From assembly GCA_030609765.1 (NCBI GenBank), contig JAUWTE010000076.1:1-9998 (forward strand): DNA of 9,998 nucleotides. The letters run 5' to 3'. The position numbers and the translations under genes are program-made. The notes beneath the pieces were generated by a model. It was given only the letters and a program-made list of their open reading frames with translations. It was not told where the DNA came from and did no database searches. This DNA is from Acidobacteriota bacterium. GTDB lineage: Bacteria; Acidobacteriota; UBA890. Numbering within the stretch: the stretch's first letter is position 1; the number at the start of each line of letters is the position of its first letter. This document shows, one piece after another, positions 7,169 to 9,998 of the stretch.

Positions 7169-7678
7169 TTAATCTCTTTTAGGTGCCAGGATCATGATCA
7201 TGAGCCGTCCCTCCATCATGGCCGGCTTCTCGAGCTTGAACGTGCCCTCTTCCAGCTCTTCCATGACCCTGTCCAGAATCTTCCTACCGTATTCGGGGTG
7301 CACCACCTCGCGGCCTCGAAACATCACCGTAGCCTTGACCATATGGCCTTGGCCGAGGAACTTGGTGATGTGCTTGAGCTTGAAGTTGAAGTCGTGATCG
7401 TCGATCTTCGGGCGAAACTTGACTTCCTTCAACTGCGTGTGGTGCGGGCGCTGCTTCTGATCCTTGGATGACCGATACGCGAACTTGCCGTAGTCCATCA
7501 GCCGACAAACCGGCGGGTCTGCCATGGGGGCAACTTCGACGAGATCGAGCTCTGCCGCCTGCGCCTTTTTCAAAGCCTCTTCAGTGGGCACTACACCGAG
7601 TTGAGTTCCCTCGGTATCGATGAGCCGCACCTGCGGCACCCGGATACGCTCGTTGAGTCTGTGCTTCTTTTCTGTAAT
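7169..7678 (-). CDS. infC: Translation initiation factor IF-3, probably with an AUU start codon
   Basis: IF-3 binds the 30S subunit, prevents premature 50S joining and checks the start codon. The protein is full length (169 residues from ATT): N domain (about 1-72, with NERIRVPQVRLID, ALDLVEVAP-like AELDLVEVAP and PPVCRLMDYGK), a basic linker (YRSSKDQKQR), and C domain (LKEVKFRPKIDDHDFNFKLKHITKFL, KATVMFRGREVVHPEYG, and the ending GRLMIMILAPK). No ATG precedes the domain. Two candidate starts are adjacent: GTG at 7681 and ATT at 7678. AAGGGAG ends at 7685, leaving 3 bases to GTG (too short) but 6 to ATT (near ideal). Known: infC of E. coli starts with AUU and Myxococcus infC with AUC, which lets IF-3 repress itself. 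I therefore prefer ATT. GTG would add one residue. Confidence 0.96.
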   Translation of the reverse strand: MTEKKHRLNERIRVPQVRLIDTEGTQLGVVPTEEALKKAQAAELDLVEVAPMADPPVCRLMDYGKFAYRSSKDQKQRPHHTQLKEVKFRPKIDDHDFNFKLKHITKFLGQGHMVKATVMFRGREVVHPEYGRKILDRVMEELEEGTFKLEKPAMMEGRLMIMILAPKRD

Positions 7679-7684
7679 CACTGA

Positions 7685-7691
7685 CTCCCTT
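7685..7691 (-). promoter_or_regulatory. infC ribosome-binding site that favours the ATT start
   Basis: AAGGGAG on the minus strand. The distance to ATT at 7678 is 6 bases, while the distance to the adjacent GTG at 7681 is only 3. This site decides the start choice for infC. Confidence 0.6.
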
Positions 7692-7814
7692 GTCTTCTTG
7701 GCACCGTGACGAACACAGCGCCTACTTCCATTCGATGCGCTCGAAAACGCCAGTAGTATTCTCGCACACAGCGTGCCTGCTTGGCATCCAGCGCGGGAAA
7801 TCCATCAAGACGAG

Positions 7815-7887
7815 TAGGCGCGGCCGGGCTCGAACCGACGACCTCTTCCGCGTCAGGGAAGCGCTCTCCCAACTGAGCTACGCGCCT
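7815..7887 (-). tRNA. tRNA-Val (anticodon GAC)
   Basis: A complete 73-base cloverleaf. The acceptor stem AGGCGCG/CGCGCCT has 7 perfect pairs and the discriminator base is A. The D arm is GCTC-AGTTGGGA-GAGC. The anticodon arm is CTTCC-CTGACGC-GGAAG, placing GAC at positions 34-36, which reads GUC and GUU. A 5-base variable loop AGGTC follows, then the T arm GTCGG-TTCGAGC-CCGGC. CCA is not encoded: CTC follows the discriminator, so CCA must be added by tRNA nucleotidyltransferase. The gene lies about 75 bases downstream of a strong promoter and about 135 bases upstream of infC with no clear terminator between, so it is probably the first cistron of the infC operon and is cut out by RNase P and 3' processing. 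Confidence 0.97.
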
Positions 7888-7967
7888 TCTCTCCTGTTTG
7901 TTCGTAGCCCTGAACAGGGCCGGCTACCGCAACAGGAATTCGGCAGCCGTTACCATCGGAAGCCACT

Positions 7968-7997
7968 AATATAGCAACGTTGCGGGAAATCGGTCAA
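7968..7997 (-). promoter_or_regulatory. Strong sigma70-type promoter for tRNA-Val and the infC operon
   Basis: On the minus strand TTGACC (7997-7992, five of six consensus bases), an 18-bp spacer and TATATT (7973-7968, five of six). Transcription would start near 7961, about 74 bases before the tRNA. The spacer holds a perfect 10-bp palindrome GCAACGTTGC directly against the -10 element. This is the best promoter match in the window and is placed correctly for a stable-RNA and ribosomal-protein operon. Confidence 0.75.
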
Positions 7998-8038
7998 TTC
8001 GATAGGGCCTCTGAATTGCCCGAAAAGTGTAACCCGGG

Positions 8039-8854
8039 CTAACCATTCGGCGCGGGAGCCATCGACTCGGTCGCCCGATTTACCGCGCAGACGATGTAGG
8101 AGATCAGCACGATGGCGATTACGTCGCCTGGAATATGGGTCAGATACCCGTGAAAGAGAAGTTGCTGGTTCGATACCAGGGATCCCGTCGCCGCTGATGC
8201 CCCGCCCCAGAAACGGTTGATGGCCCACGGCCAGACCAAGCCCATGGCGTAGTACGGCATGAGGCTGTAGGCGTAGCTGACCACCCGCGACGGTTGCGGA
8301 ACGACGCGCCAGGCGTACCCGACGACGAAGGCCGGGGCCACCAGGAAAGCGACCACGAAGAGACCGCCGAGGGGCGAGCTTCCTATCGGTACGCCCGAGG
8401 TGGAAACCGCCGTCATGATGATGAGAGCGACCGTGGCGATGGCCGCGCTCAGCACCACCATCCTGACGCGCAAAGCCGGGTGCGCTCCGCGCTCATCGGC
8501 CGGCGCCACCTGCCCGGCTACCCATGCCGCAAGAATTCTGCCCAGATGGAAGCCCCACTCGCCGATCGATGTCGTTGCCGGGAAGATCACCGCCATCAGC
8601 ACCAAGCAGGCGACCGCGATTGCCTGGCTGAGGGCGCCCCGTCGCGGGCCCAGATACGTGCCCGCGAGCAGAGCCACGACGGGCGCAAACGAAAATGCCC
8701 CGAGGGTGTAGTCGACGCGCAACGCCTCGGCCACCAGTGCCAGAACGACCCAGGCCGCCAGCGGCCAGCGGCTCGGGTGGAAGCGCATCGAGGTCGAGGT
8801 AGGGGAGGGGGTAGGCGGCGAGTGAGGACCAGTGGGCGGTGGCTCTTGGGGCAA
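8039..8854 (-). CDS. BioY-like membrane protein (ECF transporter S component)
   Basis: A 271-residue integral membrane protein. Residues 1-30 are a Pro/Ser/Thr-rich cytoplasmic-looking tail; hydrophobic segments lie near 31-46, 53-68, 74-92, 102-118, 130-151, 162-182, 198-212 and 240-258. The stretch SFAPVVALLAGTYLGPRRGA followed by a GEWGFHLGRILAAWVAG segment and a final HIPGDVIAIVLISYIV resembles BioY, the biotin-binding S component (LLaGlxLGprrGa, GyllGfxlAA, lPGDllka). However, the classic PVPITLQ and GPTGGY motifs are not intact, so the substrate is uncertain and I give no symbol. No EcfA or EcfT gene is in view. The start is TTG at 8854 with GGGAG 5 bases upstream. An ATG at 8788 would remove the Pro-rich tail but has no ribosome-binding site. 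It follows parA by 9 bases, so the two are probably co-transcribed. Confidence 0.6.
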   Translation of the reverse strand: MPQEPPPTGPHSPPTPSPTSTSMRFHPSRWPLAAWVVLALVAEALRVDYTLGAFSFAPVVALLAGTYLGPRRGALSQAIAVACLVLMAVIFPATTSIGEWGFHLGRILAAWVAGQVAPADERGAHPALRVRMVVLSAAIATVALIIMTAVSTSGVPIGSSPLGGLFVVAFLVAPAFVVGYAWRVVPQPSRVVSYAYSLMPYYAMGLVWPWAINRFWGGASAATGSLVSNQQLLFHGYLTHIPGDVIAIVLISYIVCAVNRATESMAPAPNG

Positions 8855-8863
8855 TCTGTCTCC

Positions 8864-9676
8864 CTACCCTCTGCCGAAGGGGCTCTGGGCAATCGGTCGC
8901 GCCCCGGGTGCAGAGGAGCGGACGCCCACGGCCCGGTGCTCACGCGTCAGTAGCTCGAAGGCGAGCGCCGCATACTCGGCCGCGCCGCGCGAAACCGGAT
9001 CAAACTGGATAATCGGCTGGCGCTTGTCGGCGGCCTCCGAGAGACGAACGTTCTCGTGCACCAGCGTATCGAAAACCATGTCCCCGTACTCGGCGCGTAG
9101 CTGGCCGAGCACCATCCGGGAAATACGAGTGCGCCTGTCAAAAAGGCAAACGAGGACGCCGAGGAGCTGGAGGTGCGGTGTGCCGCGCTCCCGCACCTCG
9201 TCGATGAGTTCGAGAAGGCGGGCAATGCCGCGTAGGGCCATGCCCTTGGCTTGTACCGGCGCAATGATACCCGTGGAGGCGGTCAGAGCGTTGTTCAGGA
9301 CTACACCTGGAGAGGCGGAGCAATCGAGCAGCGCATAATCGTATTCGGGCGACATCCTGGCCCACAGCACGCGTTCGCCGGCGAGGGCACCGCGGTCGAT
9401 CTCGCTCAGCTTGGCTGAGGAGGGAATGACCGATATGCCGGGCCACGGCGACTCGCGGGCTGCCAGCTTGGCCGTCGATTGCCCGCGCAGGATCTCGTAG
9501 AGGGTCGGATCGCCCATTCTTGGCTCGCAACGCATCCAGTGCGAGAGGCTGCCTTGCGGATCGCAGTCCACCAACAGCACGCGCTTGCCGTTGCGGGCCA
9601 GAGCGGCGCCGAGGTTCACGGTGGTCGTCGTTTTACCGACACCACCCTTCAGATTGCAGACCGCGATGGTTTTCAC
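8864..9676 (-). CDS. ParA/Soj-family partition ATPase (orphan)
   Basis: A 270-residue deviant Walker-type ATPase of the ParA/MinD superfamily. Visible: the deviant P-loop KGGVGKTT with signature K10 and catalytic K15; switch I VDCDPQGS (36-43, D39); Walker B YDYALLDCSASPG (112-124, D118), where CSAS replaces the more usual CPPS; the APVQAKGMALRGIARLLELI helix region; and the DTLVHENVRLSEAADKRQPI segment typical of Soj-like proteins. There is no N-terminal helix-turn-helix, as in chromosomal-type ParA. The start is GTG at 9676 with GGAG 9 bases upstream and a promoter just before. No parB or centromere-like repeats are visible, so the cargo is unknown. The last 20 or so residues are a non-conserved tail. 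Chromosome segregation, or positioning of another cargo, are both possible. Confidence 0.9.
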   Translation of the reverse strand: MKTIAVCNLKGGVGKTTTTVNLGAALARNGKRVLLVDCDPQGSLSHWMRCEPRMGDPTLYEILRGQSTAKLAARESPWPGISVIPSSAKLSEIDRGALAGERVLWARMSPEYDYALLDCSASPGVVLNNALTASTGIIAPVQAKGMALRGIARLLELIDEVRERGTPHLQLLGVLVCLFDRRTRISRMVLGQLRAEYGDMVFDTLVHENVRLSEAADKRQPIIQFDPVSRGAAEYAALAFELLTREHRAVGVRSSAPGARPIAQSPFGRG

Positions 9677-9705
9677 GCTGCTGGTCTCCGATTGAGGGCA
9701 CCTCG

Positions 9706-9735
9706 ATCGTAGGTTCGGAATCGACCCCGAGTCAA
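9706..9735 (-). promoter_or_regulatory. Probable promoter of the parA gene
   Basis: On the minus strand TTGACT (9735-9730, five of six consensus bases), an 18-bp spacer and TACGAT (9711-9706, four of six including the key A and T). The expected start near 9699 would give a leader of about 22 bases before the GTG at 9676, containing the GGAG ribosome-binding site. The rest of the 107-bp gap to the kinase stop shows no gene and no clear terminator. Confidence 0.55.
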
Positions 9736-9783
9736 GCTCGAAGTGCTGTCATTACAGGGCTTTGGGGGGAGTCAGGCGTCCTC

Positions 9784-9998
9784 TTACGATCCCAGCGAAT
9801 CCCGCAGCCGCTTGAGGTCCAGCAACAGATCGCGCGTGTCGTTGTAGCGCTCGCCAGGATCGCTCTGCAGGCATCGGTGCGTAATCACTCCAAGCTCCGA
9901 TGGAAGACCCGGCCGCAGCTCCGGCAGAGGACGCGGATCGGAGTTGAGTATGTTTGCAGTCGTCATGGTCGCCGTTTGCGCCAGGAACGGATGCTTCC
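9784..9998 (-). CDS. C-terminal end of a Hanks-type Ser/Thr protein kinase (5' end outside the window)
   Basis: The frame is open to the right edge and ends with TAA at 9786-9784; about 70 residues are visible. The pattern HPFLAQTATMTTANILNSDP, then PELRPGLPSELGVITHRCLQ, then SDPGERYNDTRDLLLDLKRL is the last part of a protein kinase C-lobe (subdomains X-XI). RCLxxDPxxRY with the invariant Arg, followed by a helix DLLxDLKRL, is very characteristic of bacterial PknB-like kinases. An ATG at 9966 lies within this conserved stretch, so it is not the true start. The protein ends about six residues after the kinase domain, so there is no C-terminal TPR, WD40 or PASTA part. Any additional domains would be N-terminal and out of view. 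Confidence 0.8.
   Translation of the reverse strand, partial: KHPFLAQTATMTTANILNSDPRPLPELRPGLPSELGVITHRCLQSDPGERYNDTRDLLLDLKRLRDSLGS

Noticed and set aside
7755..7790. Possible second promoter for infC around AATACT
   Set aside because: The -10 matches only four of six bases and no acceptable -35 lies 16-19 bp upstream.
7995..8018. CAATTC/GAATTG inverted repeat upstream of the tRNA promoter as an operator
   Set aside because: It is 6 bp with a 12-base loop and overlaps the -35 box by chance complementarity; nothing else supports it.
8018..8039. GCCCG/CGGGC inverted repeat right after the BioY-like stop codon, as a terminator
   Set aside because: The stem is only 5 bp with a 12-base loop and no T-run follows, so it does not qualify as an intrinsic terminator.
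1..9998. Mobile element, CRISPR array, toxin-antitoxin or defence system
   Set aside because: I saw no transposase, integrase, regularly spaced repeats, or accessory gene pair of these types; the tRNA shows no flanking duplicate of its 3' end within the window.

Overview
The window is a high-GC bacterial chromosome segment in which every gene I can support is on the minus strand. Right to left, which is the direction of transcription, there are two parts: a small accessory-looking group (end of a serine/threonine kinase, an orphan ParA-type ATPase, a BioY-like membrane protein), then one long housekeeping operon. I see no mobile element, CRISPR array, phage gene or defence system. The window is mostly ordinary core genome, with a few unusual details.

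Housekeeping part (about 8000 down to 1). A strong sigma70-type promoter (TTGACC, 18-bp spacer, TATATT) precedes a tRNA-Val(GAC) gene. It is followed by infC (IF-3), rpmI (L35), rplT (L20), pheS, pheT, a ZapB-like coiled-coil gene, zapA, rny (RNase Y) and a ymdB-family metallophosphoesterase. The first 21 bases look like the start of one more coupled gene. Spacings are short or overlapping almost throughout, so translation initiation, ribosome assembly, Phe-tRNA charging, Z-ring assembly and mRNA turnover are probably co-expressed. The largest gap is about 0.2 kb between zapA and rny. It has foldable structure and sits where many bacteria carry 6S RNA. No gene-free stretch exceeds 300 bases.

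Accessory part (about 8040 to 9998). parA has its own good promoter (TTGACT, 18-bp spacer, TACGAT), and the BioY-like gene follows it by 9 bases with a TTG start. The kinase gene is cut by the right edge of the window.

Organism. High GC, a Hanks-type kinase, RNase Y with YmdB, and a ZapA/ZapB pair next to pheST fit a Gram-negative, non-gammaproteobacterial lineage. The unusually short PheT, without the inserted OB-fold tRNA-binding domain, makes me lean to Acidobacteriota, with Myxococcota or another former deltaproteobacterial group as alternatives. This is inference from gene content; no 16S or similar marker is present.
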